The position numbers and the translations under genes are program-made. 64,000 nucleotides of DNA from positions 206,907-270,906 of the forward strand of contig NZ_JACIDX010000009.1 of NCBI RefSeq assembly GCF_014196525.1, read 5' to 3'. Shown here one piece after another: positions 43,733-53,004 of the stretch (within the stretch, counting starts at the first letter, position 1; every line of letters starts with the position of its first letter). The notes under the pieces are model-generated. The model ran no database searches and was not told where the DNA came from. It saw nothing but the letters and a program-made list of their open reading frames with translations. Origin of the DNA: Novosphingobium sediminicola (GTDB lineage: Bacteria; Pseudomonadota; Alphaproteobacteria; Sphingomonadales; Sphingomonadaceae).

Positions 43733-44557
43733 ATGCTGAATGCTGACTTGGTCTGGCCCTTGAGGGCAAAAACGCCTGCGGTGACGTTTGAGGATCCGAC
43801 CTGCGCGCCCGAGATCGCGGTCGTAACCGGGGTTGAGCAGCCGGTGCTGCTTGGCTTTCGCCCCGCCCGGCCGAATGGGCGCGCGATGCTGGTGCTGGGC
43901 GGCGGCGGCTATGTCGCGCTCATGGCCGGGCGCGAAGGTGTTCAGGTCGCACACTGGCTGACGGGTCTTGGCTTTTACGCCTTCGTCCTGCTGCATCGCT
44001 TTCCCAACGCCACCCATGGGGTTTCAGCGCCCCTTGACGATGCGATGGAAGCCCTACGCCTGATCCGCGCCAGCAGCCTTGCCCCCGATGGCCTCGGTGT
44101 CGTCGGCCTGTCATCGGGCGGGCATCTGGCGGCCTGCCTGTTTGCGGCCTATCCTGAGGAATGGCCGCAGCCATCCCCGCCGACACGCCCTGATCTGGCG
44201 ATCATTGGCTATGCGCCGATTTCGACCAACGCCAAGGGCCGCACGATCATCCCCAACAAACCACCGCTGCCTCCGATCGAAAAGCAGGCCTTCTATGACA
44301 GGCTTCAGCCCGACGCACAGCTTTTGTCCTCGCCACCGCCTGCCTTCATTGTCTATTCGGACAGCGACCCGGTTGTGCCCATAGAAAATGCGCTCAGGCT
44401 CCGCGCGGCATGGCACGCCGCCGGAGGTTCCACAGAGCTGCATATATTCGCTGATGCGCCGCATGGCTTCGCGCTTGATACGAAAAACCAGCCGGTCTCC
44501 CTCTGGCCTGTTTTGTGCGAGGCATGGCTGCGGCAGGTCGGTTTTCTGGGAGCATGA
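43733..44557 (+). CDS. Alpha/beta hydrolase (esterase-like)
   Basis: A 274-residue cytosolic hydrolase with no signal peptide. Nucleophile S128 sits in GLSSGGH, an acid in VYSDSDPVVP and the histidine in APHGFAL. The LVLGGGGYVALM segment supplies the oxyanion loop. The family is the broad esterase group that includes sugar-ester deacetylases (BD-FAE type). It follows the kinase gene by 40 bases and could be co-transcribed with the two-component genes. The substrate is unknown. Confidence 0.8.
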   Translation: MLNADLVWPLRAKTPAVTFEDPTCAPEIAVVTGVEQPVLLGFRPARPNGRAMLVLGGGGYVALMAGREGVQVAHWLTGLGFYAFVLLHRFPNATHGVSAPLDDAMEALRLIRASSLAPDGLGVVGLSSGGHLAACLFAAYPEEWPQPSPPTRPDLAIIGYAPISTNAKGRTIIPNKPPLPPIEKQAFYDRLQPDAQLLSSPPPAFIVYSDSDPVVPIENALRLRAAWHAAGGSTELHIFADAPHGFALDTKNQPVSLWPVLCEAWLRQVGFLGA

Positions 44558-44565
44558 TAGGCCCA

Positions 44566-44598
44566 GGCACGGCGGCGGGATTTGCCGTCATCCGTGCC
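44566..44598. terminator. Hairpin between convergent hydrolase and LysR genes
   Basis: GGCACGG (44566-44572) pairs with CCGTGCC (44592-44598), with an inner CGGC/GCCG stem. It lies nine bases beyond the hydrolase stop codon and 20 bases from the LysR stop, so it may end both transcripts. No T-run. Confidence 0.55.
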
Positions 44599-44617
44599 GG
44601 ACCGCCCCGATCCGGCC

Positions 44618-45547
44618 TCAGTCCGACTGCGGTGAGCTGCTGGAATGGGCGGTGTGGACCAGCCAGTCATGAAACGCCTTTACCTCATGGCGCCGCAGCG
44701 CCTTGGGGGCCGCCGCTGCAAAATAGGCCCATGCCACGGGCCAGCGGCAATCCGGCATCAGGTGCAGCAATCTGCCCGCCTCCAGGTCTTGCATGACTAA
44801 AGCCCTACGCACCAAGGCCACCCCGCGCCCGGCCAGGGCGGCCTGAATAACGGCAGAGGTGGAATTGATCTTCAGCTCTCGCGATGCGGTCGTCTGGTTG
44901 GCCCCGCTGCGCGCCAGCCAATCGGACCAGGAAGGAAAATCCCCGCCCGGATGCGGCGTGGCGTCATGCACCAACACCTGTTCGGCAATCCAGCCGGCGG
45001 TGGGCGCCTGATCCGCGGGCAACAGGCGCGGATGGCAGACAGCGATGATCTCCTCGCCCATCAGACGGGTTGCGCGCACGCCCTTCCAATCGCCAAGGCC
45101 GCAGCGGATGCCGATATCCGCTTCGCCATGAGCCAGATCGATAACCCGGTCCGAAACATCAAGGCGAACATCGATCGAGGGATGCAGCGCGGAAAAATCC
45201 TCCAGCCGGGGCAGCAGCCAGTTGGCCACCAAGGCCTGAGATGCCGTGACCAGCACCACCGAGCGCGCATGACGACCGCGCAGTTTGCTCAAGCCCGCTT
45301 CGAGCAGATCAAGACCCTTGGCGATATCCTCAAGCGCCTCGCGCGCCTCGTCCACCGGCGTCAGGCGCTCCGCCCCTGAGCGCGAGCGGCGAAACAAGCG
45401 ATAGCCCACCCAATCCTCCAGCGAGCGCACCAACTGACCCACGGCGGGGGGCGTCACATCCAGTTCGGCGGCGGCACCGACAAAACTGCCGTGGCGAGCG
45501 GCGGCCTCGACGGCCTGAAGCGATTTGAGGCGGGTGAGATGGCGCAT
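44618..45547 (-). CDS. LysR-family transcriptional regulator (GcvA-like)
   Basis: A 309-residue LysR regulator. The helix-turn-helix lies in the first 60 residues (GSFVGAAAELDVTPPAVGQLVRSLEDWVG), and the effector domain has the GcvA-type phrases RLDVSDRVIDLAHGEADIGIRCG and INSTSAVIQAALAGRGVALVRRALV. The start is the ATG at 45545-45547; the longer frame overlaps the divergent SDR gene. It is divergent from the SDR-amine oxidase-SDR-GH130 cluster and is its likely regulator. Confidence 0.92.
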   Translation of the reverse strand: MRHLTRLKSLQAVEAAARHGSFVGAAAELDVTPPAVGQLVRSLEDWVGYRLFRRSRSGAERLTPVDEAREALEDIAKGLDLLEAGLSKLRGRHARSVVLVTASQALVANWLLPRLEDFSALHPSIDVRLDVSDRVIDLAHGEADIGIRCGLGDWKGVRATRLMGEEIIAVCHPRLLPADQAPTAGWIAEQVLVHDATPHPGGDFPSWSDWLARSGANQTTASRELKINSTSAVIQAALAGRGVALVRRALVMQDLEAGRLLHLMPDCRWPVAWAYFAAAAPKALRRHEVKAFHDWLVHTAHSSSSPQSD

Positions 45548-45670
45548 ATCATGGCCAATAGACCTTGCGGGCCTCACGAGAAAGTTTTTCTTTCTTTGCG
45601 ATGTTGTTCGATTGCCTCGTCTCGCGCCCCCCCTTCCTCCATGGCGGGCCACCACGACAAGGGTTTGACC

Positions 45671-46417
45671 ATGACGCTCCAAGACAAGACAGCACTGATC
45701 ACCGGCGGCTCCAGCGGCATCGGGCTGGCGAGCGCCCGGGCGTTGCGGCGCGAAGGCGCACTGGTGGCGATCACAGGCCGCCGTCGCGACGCTCTGGAGG
45801 CGGCGCGGGCCGAACTGGGGAGCGATGTTCTCATCATCGAGGGGGATGTGTCCAATCTCGATGACCTGCAGCGGATGCGTGACGCAGTGGACGCGAAATT
45901 TGGCCATCTCGACATTCTGTTTGCCAATGCGGGCCTTGCCATCGCAACCCCTTTGGAAACATGCGACGAAGCCACCTACAGCCGCATCATGGACATCAAC
46001 GTGAAGGGAACCTTCTTCACGGTGCAGGCCGTGCTGCCCCTCATGCGCGAAGGCGGCTCGATCATCCTCAACACCTCATGGCTCAATCAGGTGGGCGCAC
46101 CGGGGCGGGCATTGCTCAGCGCCTCCAAGGCAGCGGTGCGAAGTTTTGCACGCACCATGGCGGCCGAATTGCTGCCCCGCCGGATCCGCGTGAACGCCAT
46201 CAGCCCCGGCTCCATCGAAACCCCGCTCCACCGCCAGAGCGGCCAGAGCGAGGAAGCGTTTCGCGCCTATGCCGAGCGTGTGGGCGCACAGGTGCCCATG
46301 GGCCGGATGGGGCGTGCCGAAGAAATCGCGGCCGGAGTGGTCTTTCTGGCCAGCGATGCCTCATCCTATATGTTGGGGGCAGAAATGGTGATGGATGGCG
46401 GCCGGGCGGAGCTTTGA
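45671..46417 (+). CDS. SDR-family protein lacking the catalytic tyrosine
   Basis: A 248-residue short-chain dehydrogenase fold. The cofactor motif TGGSSGIG is at 11-18, NAG at 86-88, S136 and K153 are in their usual places, and the C-terminus has the SDR ending VMDGG. The tyrosine expected four residues before the lysine is leucine (L149 in ALLSASKAA), so classical SDR catalysis looks compromised. It could use another mechanism, act as a binding partner, or be inactive. It is the first gene of a four-gene cluster and 124 bases from the divergent LysR gene. Confidence 0.88.
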   Translation: MTLQDKTALITGGSSGIGLASARALRREGALVAITGRRRDALEAARAELGSDVLIIEGDVSNLDDLQRMRDAVDAKFGHLDILFANAGLAIATPLETCDEATYSRIMDINVKGTFFTVQAVLPLMREGGSIILNTSWLNQVGAPGRALLSASKAAVRSFARTMAAELLPRRIRVNAISPGSIETPLHRQSGQSEEAFRAYAERVGAQVPMGRMGRAEEIAAGVVFLASDASSYMLGAEMVMDGGRAEL

Positions 46418-46434
46418 CTCATAAGGATGAAACA

Positions 46435-47523
46435 ATGACACAAGCAGACGTGGCGATTATCGGCGCGGGGGTGGCGGGGCTTCGGGCGGCGGGTCTGCTG
46501 AAAAAGGCAGGCCTTGATTGCGTGGTCCTTGAAGCGCGCGACCGATTGGGCGGGCGCATCATTACGGTGGATGCCCATGGCCACCCCAGCCCGGATGGAT
46601 TTGATCTTGGCCCTTCGTGGTTCTGGCCCGACACCCAGCCCGATATCGGCAGGCTGGTGGACGAACTGGGCCTTGGCTCTTTCCTTCAGCACAGCCAAGG
46701 CGATGTCGTGTTCGAGCGCATGTCGCGCGAACCATCCCATCGTTTCCGCCCGATCCGGCAGGAGCCGCAATCGCGCCGCCTGCTAGGGGGATCGGCGGCG
46801 CTGATCCGCGCTTTGGCCGCGCAGGTTGAACCCGCCCGGATTCGCCTGAGCACAAAGGTGACAGAGGCACGCCTGAGCGATGATGGCGTGGTGCTGATCA
46901 CACGCGACAGCGGCGGGCGGACCGGCCTTGTGCATGCCGGGCGCATTGTGGCGGCGGTTCCGCCCCGCTTGCTGGCGGCTACGGTGCAATTTCTGCCCGC
47001 CATGCCCGATCAGACCATGGCCCGTTGGCGCGCCACGCCGACATGGATGGCGCCCCATGCCAAGTTCTTCGCCTTTTATGATCGCCCCTTCTGGCGCGAA
47101 GATGGCTTGTCCGGCACCGCGCAGAGCATGGTCGGGCCGATTGTGGAAATGCATGACGCCACAACCGTGTCGGGAGCAGCAGCGCTGATGGGCTTCATCG
47201 GTGTGGCCGCCGAACAACGGGCCGCGCGGGGCGAAGCGGATCTGACGGGCGCATGTCTGGGCCAATTGGCGCGAATCTTTGGCCCGCAGGCAAAATACCC
47301 GCAGGCAACGTTGATCAAGGACTGGGCAGCAGATCCGCTGACCGCGACCGACGCGGACAGATTTGCCGGGGGATACATCACACCATCCGACGAACCATGG
47401 GTGACCGGCATTTGGGCCAGCCGCCTTGTTCCGGCAGGCAGTGAGACAAGCCCGGTTGAGCCCGGCTATCTGGCAGGCGCGGCGGTGGCGGCGGAGCGGG
47501 CGGCCCAAGCCATTCTGACATGA
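46435..47523 (+). CDS. Flavin-containing amine oxidase
   Basis: A 362-residue FAD oxidoreductase of the monoamine oxidase superfamily. The dinucleotide motif GAGVAG is at 10-15, followed by E33-R35 and RLGGR at 37-41; the C-terminal FAD site reads VTGIWASRLVP ... GYLAGAAVAAERAA. It is shorter than typical amine oxidases (430-500 residues). The ATG at 46435 follows AAGGATGA; the longer frame to 45961 overlaps the SDR gene and is rejected. It follows the SDR gene by 17 bases. The substrate is unknown. Confidence 0.85.
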   Translation: MTQADVAIIGAGVAGLRAAGLLKKAGLDCVVLEARDRLGGRIITVDAHGHPSPDGFDLGPSWFWPDTQPDIGRLVDELGLGSFLQHSQGDVVFERMSREPSHRFRPIRQEPQSRRLLGGSAALIRALAAQVEPARIRLSTKVTEARLSDDGVVLITRDSGGRTGLVHAGRIVAAVPPRLLAATVQFLPAMPDQTMARWRATPTWMAPHAKFFAFYDRPFWREDGLSGTAQSMVGPIVEMHDATTVSGAAALMGFIGVAAEQRAARGEADLTGACLGQLARIFGPQAKYPQATLIKDWAADPLTATDADRFAGGYITPSDEPWVTGIWASRLVPAGSETSPVEPGYLAGAAVAAERAAQAILT

Positions 47524-47590
47524 AACGCCAATCGACCGCCGCAAAATCCTGTTTACGGCACCTTATGCCTATCCGCGCATTTCAAACGAC

Positions 47591-48382
47591 ATGCCCGATT
47601 TCCAGATCCCGTTTCCAAACCGATCCATCGCCATCGTGACCGGCGGCGAGTCCGGCATCGGCCGGATGGCCACGCTCAAGCTGGCGCGCGCCGGTGTGCC
47701 TGTCGCCTTCACCTATTTGCGCGATCAGGACGCCGCCGATGCGGTGGTGGCCCAGATTGCGGCGCATGGCGGGCGGGCCATGGCGATCCAGACCGATGTC
47801 GGCAAGGAAGAGGATGTCGAAGCGCTGTTCAGCGTGGCAGAGCGGGAATTTGGCGTGGCCGATCTGCTTGTCAATGCAGCGGGGCTCAACATGTCGGGCA
47901 TTCTGCTGCGTGATATGGCGCTGGCCCAGTTTGACCGGCTGTTGAAGGCCGATCTCTACGGCCCGTTTCTCACCTGCCGCCGCTTTGTCCGTGCGCTGAC
48001 GGCGGCGAAACGGGCGGGACGGATCGTCAACATTTCATCGATCCACGAGAGGGCCCCGCGCCCGGGCGGCCTTGATTACGATGTGGCCAAGGGCGGCCTT
48101 GCGCAATTGACGGCGACTCTGGCGCTGGAACTGGCGCCCCAGCATATTGCGGTCAACGGCGTGGCTCCGGGCATGATCCTGACCCCTATGAACCAGAGCG
48201 CGCTTGACCATCCGGCAGAGTTGAAGGCGAAGGAGGCGGCTATTCCATGGGGGCGGGCAGGCACACCCGAGGATGTGGCCCATCTGATCCTCTTTTTGCT
48301 GTCGCCTGCCGCCGACTATATCACGGGCGCTACGGTGACCGTTGACGGCGCGCTTTCGCTGACCGTGGCGCTGGGGGCCTGA
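47591..48382 (+). CDS. Short-chain dehydrogenase/reductase (glucose 1-dehydrogenase-like)
   Basis: A 263-residue classical SDR. TGGESGIG is at 18-25 area, NAAG near 95, and the full catalytic set S150, Y163 and K167 (LDYDVAKGG) is present, ending VTVDGALS. The phrase ISSIHERAPRPGG resembles glucose 1-dehydrogenase and related sugar-oxidising members. It follows the amine oxidase by 67 bases and precedes the GH130-like gene by four bases, supporting a sugar-related role (inference). Confidence 0.88.
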   Translation: MPDFQIPFPNRSIAIVTGGESGIGRMATLKLARAGVPVAFTYLRDQDAADAVVAQIAAHGGRAMAIQTDVGKEEDVEALFSVAEREFGVADLLVNAAGLNMSGILLRDMALAQFDRLLKADLYGPFLTCRRFVRALTAAKRAGRIVNISSIHERAPRPGGLDYDVAKGGLAQLTATLALELAPQHIAVNGVAPGMILTPMNQSALDHPAELKAKEAAIPWGRAGTPEDVAHLILFLLSPAADYITGATVTVDGALSLTVALGA

Positions 48383-48386
48383 CGCG

Positions 48387-49289
48387 ATGGCGGCCTATGT
48401 GGTGGAAGAATTGCAGGACGTCACGCTCGATATTGCCGGGCCGGAGGGGCGTCTGGCCCATCACGATCTGATGAGCCCCTTTGTCTGGCAGGACGGTGAT
48501 CTTTATCGGCTGCTGGTGCGGGTGCTGCCTCGCCCGCTTGGCCCGCAGGACCCGACGGGGGTGATCTGGTCGGGGGCCTCGCAGGATGGCCTGTGCTTTC
48601 AGATGGCACAGGCGCCGACCCTTTCCCCAGGCAGCATGGCCGATGATGCCGGAGGGTGCGAGGACCCCACGTTGGTTCAGGCCGGAAACGATTATCTCAT
48701 CTATTACACCGGGGTGGATGCCGGTCGCTCTCAAGGCGCGCTGCTGCTGGCGAAAGGCAAGGACCTGATTGATCTGACATGGCAACGGGTGATGCTCAAG
48801 GCCCCGCCGGGCGAGGGCAATATCAAGGAGGCGACGCTGGTTCAGGGAAGCGACGGAGAGTTTCGCCTGTTCTATGAATATGCCAAGGACAATGCATCGC
48901 GGATAGGGCTGGCGGTGGGGCCAAGCGCCGGAGGCCCCTGGACGGTGGTGAAGGACCCCTTTTCGGTCCGTGACAGCGCCTGGGACAATTGGCATCTTTC
49001 GACCGGTCCCGTCGTGCAGCTGCCAGGCTGCGACCCTGTCATGTTCTATAATGGCGCCACGATGGATGCGCGCTGGCGTATCGGGTGGATCAGCTTTACC
49101 CCCAATTTCAGCCGCGTCACCGCGCGCGGCATAGAACCCTTGCTGGTGCCGCCCCCTGCCCGCGACCGGGCCGACACCGACATTGCCTTTGCCGCCTCCT
49201 GTGTGGTCGGCGGTGATGACATATGGCTCTATTATTCACTCGAAGACCGCATCTTGCGGCGTGCGCGGATCAGGCGCTATGACCGCTGA
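48387..49289 (+). CDS. GH130-like beta-mannoside phosphorylase/hydrolase family protein
   Basis: A 300-residue five-bladed-propeller protein resembling GH130. Landmarks are DPTGVIWSG, GGCEDPTLV with the conserved E-D pair, YLIYYTGVD, KEATLV and the repeated MFYNGATMDARWRIGWI. GH130 enzymes phosphorolyse or hydrolyse beta-mannosides; the exact specificity cannot be read here. There is no signal peptide, so it acts in the cytosol. It is the last gene of the SDR-oxidase-SDR cluster, four bases after the second SDR. The MFS gene converges with it. Confidence 0.75.
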   Translation: MAAYVVEELQDVTLDIAGPEGRLAHHDLMSPFVWQDGDLYRLLVRVLPRPLGPQDPTGVIWSGASQDGLCFQMAQAPTLSPGSMADDAGGCEDPTLVQAGNDYLIYYTGVDAGRSQGALLLAKGKDLIDLTWQRVMLKAPPGEGNIKEATLVQGSDGEFRLFYEYAKDNASRIGLAVGPSAGGPWTVVKDPFSVRDSAWDNWHLSTGPVVQLPGCDPVMFYNGATMDARWRIGWISFTPNFSRVTARGIEPLLVPPPARDRADTDIAFAASCVVGGDDIWLYYSLEDRILRRARIRRYDR

Positions 49290-49355
49290 GGTCATCCAAG
49301 CGGCGGGCAATGCAGATGGAGGAAGGCGCCGGCCGGGAAAGCGCGCGATCCGCGC

Positions 49356-50939
49356 CTAGGTGGAAGCCTCAAAGATCAGGTCGTGGGCCGCGTCCAGATC
49401 ACGCAGATCGCGCCCGCGCGTTTCCCGCCCGAACCATGCTATCAGAAAAAGCGACAGCAATGTAGGCAGCATCACCAGCAGCGATGATACGCGCATCGAA
49501 AGCATGATGCCGCTGATGGTCAATCCCTGCGCCAGCAATCCGCCGCCCTTGGTCCAAGCCGCCACCCAGCCCGTGGCGCGCCCGCGCACCCGCAAAGGAA
49601 AACTCTCGGCCGTATAGGGCAAGACAATGGCAATGATGCCGTTCGTGCCGACGATCAGCAGAGCAACAGGCAGGACCGGGCTGCCGCTGCCCACCAGTTC
49701 CAGCCGCAGGACCAGCCCCAGTCCGAGCAGAGTCAGGACAATCATCGATGTCAGCGACCACTTGGTGCTCCACCGGCTGTAAAGCAGCGCGGCGATGAAT
49801 ACCGTCGGAAAGGCGATCAAGGCGCTCTCGGCCAGAAGGCGGCTGGACAGGCCCACCGAATAGCCTTTCGCCACCAGATCGGCGGGAAGCCACAGCAAGA
49901 GGCCAAAATTGATCAGCCCCCAAGACAGCGCGCACAGGCTGAGCGCAGTCAGTTTGCCGTAAAGCTCAAAGCCTACGAGCGCATGGGACCCGCGCGGTCC
50001 GTTTTCCGCCACGGCATTTGCCCGCCGCGCCTTGGCCCCAAACCGGCGCATCACCGCTTCGGCTTCCTGCACACGATCACGCGCCAGCAGGAATTTCGCC
50101 GACTCCGGGATGAAGGCGCCCAGCAAGACCAGAGTGAGCCCCGTCGGCAGATTGGCCAGCCAAAGTATCCGCCAGCCAAAGACCGGCTGAAGCAAGGCCG
50201 ACAGGCCGCTGGCCGCGAAATAGCCGCCCACCGCGCCCAATCCGCCCACCAGCACCAGACTCCAGCCGCGATGCCGGTTGGGCATCATTTCGGCCAGCAG
50301 CGCATAGGTCACCGGCAACATGCCCCCCGCCGCAGCCCCCATCATGAAACACATGGCGATATTCCAGGCCAGGCTGGGCATGGCCCCGCAAATCGAAGTG
50401 CCGACAAACATCACCGCCGAGAGCAGGATCGATGCCTTGCGTCCATAGAGATCGGCTATCCACCCCCAAAGCACCGATCCCACCACCGTGCCCGCCAGCG
50501 CGAAAAACGGCACCAGAGAGACGGTCTTTTTAGGCACGCCATATTCGCTGATCATGCCCGGCACCGTAAAGCCAAGCGAGGCCGGTTTCATCACATCGAT
50601 GATCAGGGCCAGCGTAAGCACACCCATCAGGCCCCAATGCGCAGGGCCCAGATGGGCATCCTCGGGCGCGGCCACGACAATGTCGGCGGCCTTTTCGCGC
50701 TGCGCCGCCACATCACGCGGCAACAACCCATAGGCGGCCACCCCTGTTCCCACAACGATCAGCGCCATGCCGAAAAGCATGGCATTGTCCATCGGCATGC
50801 CCGCCAGTTGATAATTCATCGCCCGCGCCATCGAGAACATCGGCCAATGAGCGCAAACGCCCAATGTTACAGCGATGCAACCCGCAATAAAGGCCCATAC
50901 CGCCTGTCGATCCGATAGCGTGCTTTTCATCTGTTCCAT
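49356..50939 (-). CDS. MFS transporter
   Basis: A 527-residue major facilitator with about twelve helices and a long cytoplasmic loop after the first pair. The sugar-porter-like signature GWIADLYGRKASIL is visible, as is the symmetrical PNRHRGWSLVLVGGLGAVGGY; the second half has FPLRVRGRATGWVAAW. The ATG at 50937-50939 is preferred to the frame start at 50987. It converges on the GH130 cluster and could import its glycoside, but the organisation does not prove this. Confidence 0.85.
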   Translation of the reverse strand: MEQMKSTLSDRQAVWAFIAGCIAVTLGVCAHWPMFSMARAMNYQLAGMPMDNAMLFGMALIVVGTGVAAYGLLPRDVAAQREKAADIVVAAPEDAHLGPAHWGLMGVLTLALIIDVMKPASLGFTVPGMISEYGVPKKTVSLVPFFALAGTVVGSVLWGWIADLYGRKASILLSAVMFVGTSICGAMPSLAWNIAMCFMMGAAAGGMLPVTYALLAEMMPNRHRGWSLVLVGGLGAVGGYFAASGLSALLQPVFGWRILWLANLPTGLTLVLLGAFIPESAKFLLARDRVQEAEAVMRRFGAKARRANAVAENGPRGSHALVGFELYGKLTALSLCALSWGLINFGLLLWLPADLVAKGYSVGLSSRLLAESALIAFPTVFIAALLYSRWSTKWSLTSMIVLTLLGLGLVLRLELVGSGSPVLPVALLIVGTNGIIAIVLPYTAESFPLRVRGRATGWVAAWTKGGGLLAQGLTISGIMLSMRVSSLLVMLPTLLSLFLIAWFGRETRGRDLRDLDAAHDLIFEAST

Positions 50940-51330
50940 TGGCCTTACCTCTCCCGTGGGGACGGTGATAATCACATCGCGGGTCAAGGAAAAGCCGCAA
51001 GGGTCTCCATATGGCCATGTGGGAGGCAGAAATGGCGAAGAGATATGTCACTATTTTGAGCCTTGCCGATACGGCAAGGGCCGGTTGGGCTGCATCAGCT
51101 ATAGAACTGACCTTGAAAACTGGAACTGAGCCGGATGACGACAGATTGGCGGCGCCTCAACAGCCAATTTCGGCTCATTTCGAATGTGGCCGCTTTACTC
51201 TCCGGCAAAGCAGGCGCATTTTGCTTTGATTGTCATTCGATATAAAAGACCATTTTCGTTAAAATGATGGATTCAACCTTTAATGAATACTTTGCCTTGC
51301 GACGGTAAAATACCAATAAGCGGAGGTATC
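50940..51330. other. Intergenic region before the patatin lipoprotein
   Basis: About 390 bases between divergent genes. One small plus-strand frame (51032-51229, 65 residues, MAKRYVTILSLADTARA...) has a GGGAGG site six bases before its ATG, but matches no family I know; I do not call it. No strong dyad, RNA gene or repeat was seen. Confidence 0.4.
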
Positions 51331-52839
51331 ATGAAATTCTCTCGTCCTCTATTGGCCGCCTTGATATTCTCGCTGCTCGCCGCCTGCGGACATCAACGCC
51401 CGGCGCTCAATGGCAATATCGCCATTTCGGCCAAGCGCATTCCCGCCAACCTTAACGAGCAAATGACTGGAAACGGCACGGCAAGACCTGTCGGTATGCC
51501 CGCCGCCCCTGCGCCACAGCCGGTTCAGGGCGCCCGCCTGTCCGCCTTCGCGCAAACTGTGATCACCGCTCGCGACCGAGACATGAGCACCCATGCCGGA
51601 ATTTGCGCCGATCTGATGCAAAAGGACATTTCCGGCGATGCCGGAAAACCGCTGGCCAAGGGCTATGCCATAGTGCTGTCGGGCGGCGGTCCGCATGGTA
51701 CATTTGGCGCGGGCCTGTTCCTCGGCTTGCAGGACAAGGGACAATTGCCGCCGGAACCCGAAGTGGTGACCGGGGTGAGTACAGGCTCGCTGCAATCAAC
51801 CTTTGTGTTTCTGGCGCGCCAGCCTGTGGCAAAGGACCGGGATTACAGCTGGATCAACCCCAAAGCGCTGCCTTTGCACAGTTTGCCGGGGGCGGGCAAC
51901 CAGCCGCCTCTGGTCAAGGGGCGCAGCAATCTTGAAGACCTTGCTTTGGCCTATAGTATTGGACGAGAAGGTGAAATCCTCAAACTTGGTTCCTTGGGCG
52001 ACCTCTCGCTGATAACCGACGGCGCCCGCGCCCAGCTTACTCCTTTACGCAAACGCCTGTTCAGGATGATCAGCCCCGACACTATCACCCAGCTGGCCAC
52101 CGAAGCCTGTCGTGGCCGTGTGCTTTTGGTCGGAGTCACCGATGTGGACGACGGCAATGGCTACGCCCTCGACCTGACCGGGCTGGCGCTCAAGGCCTTC
52201 GAAGGAGAAGCCAGTCAAACGCGCATGACTCTGGTGCGCAACACCTATGTCTCCGCGCTGATCGCTTCGTCATCCGTGCCGGTTGGGGCCATGCCGGTAA
52301 CGCTGCGCTATCGCGAGTTTGATGACGAGGACAAACCGTCCGATATTGCCTCGCGCCAGCATATGTTCATCGACGGCGGCGCGCGTTTCGGGGTATTCCT
52401 TCCCAAGGGAAGCGATGGGTCTGATCTGACCCTGATCGTCAACACTTTTCTGGATACGCCGCCGTGGACGGAGGGCGATCCCGCGATCCCGACCACGAAA
52501 TGGAAATTGATCGGGCTGGGCCTGCGCACCGTCAACGATCTGCTGGAAACCCAGATCTATAATCTGTCGGTGGGGCAAGTGGAGGCCGCAGCGGGCAAAC
52601 TGTCGATGGCCTATCTTTCAAACCAGAACATCGTGGCCCCCGATGGCCGACCCGGTGAAAACCCGGTGGCGCATGTCTATCTTGGGCGGACCTGCGGACA
52701 GTGGCAAAGCGAGGTCGACGCTCTGCATCACCCTCTCCAATTTTTTCCCGATTATATGGCCTGCCTGATCGATTATGGCCGCAGCCGTGGCAATCTGGCG
52801 CAATGGAACCTGACCAAGCCTGAATTAAAGCATCAGTGA
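51331..52839 (+). CDS. Patatin-like phospholipase lipoprotein
   Basis: A 502-residue lipoprotein: the signal peptide ends in the lipobox LLAAC with C19 as the lipid-bearing residue. The patatin catalytic dyad is S150 in GVSTGS and D348 in FIDGGARFG, with the oxyanion loop GGGPHGTFG at 118-126. It is thus likely a membrane-attached phospholipase or lipid acyl hydrolase. The ATG at 51331 has GGAGG upstream. The tannase gene follows after 165 bases on the same strand. Confidence 0.9.
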   Translation: MKFSRPLLAALIFSLLAACGHQRPALNGNIAISAKRIPANLNEQMTGNGTARPVGMPAAPAPQPVQGARLSAFAQTVITARDRDMSTHAGICADLMQKDISGDAGKPLAKGYAIVLSGGGPHGTFGAGLFLGLQDKGQLPPEPEVVTGVSTGSLQSTFVFLARQPVAKDRDYSWINPKALPLHSLPGAGNQPPLVKGRSNLEDLALAYSIGREGEILKLGSLGDLSLITDGARAQLTPLRKRLFRMISPDTITQLATEACRGRVLLVGVTDVDDGNGYALDLTGLALKAFEGEASQTRMTLVRNTYVSALIASSSVPVGAMPVTLRYREFDDEDKPSDIASRQHMFIDGGARFGVFLPKGSDGSDLTLIVNTFLDTPPWTEGDPAIPTTKWKLIGLGLRTVNDLLETQIYNLSVGQVEAAAGKLSMAYLSNQNIVAPDGRPGENPVAHVYLGRTCGQWQSEVDALHHPLQFFPDYMACLIDYGRSRGNLAQWNLTKPELKHQ

Positions 52840-53004
52840 TGCATGGAGGCGGAATTTCAGGAATACCGGCTGGGAGCGCTGCAAGTCATGAACCGGCTGC
52901 GCTCTCATCGCGGTCTTTCTTTGCGGAAACGCGGGTTCGGCCGTATCCAACCGGAACCATCCGACGCCCTGATGCGTGGTGAATCGGGAAAAGGGGGAGA
53001 TGCA

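Noticed and set aside
51032..51229. 65-residue frame with a good ribosome site before the patatin gene
   Set aside because: No family resemblance and a composition like random translation; kept only as a note in the gap entry.
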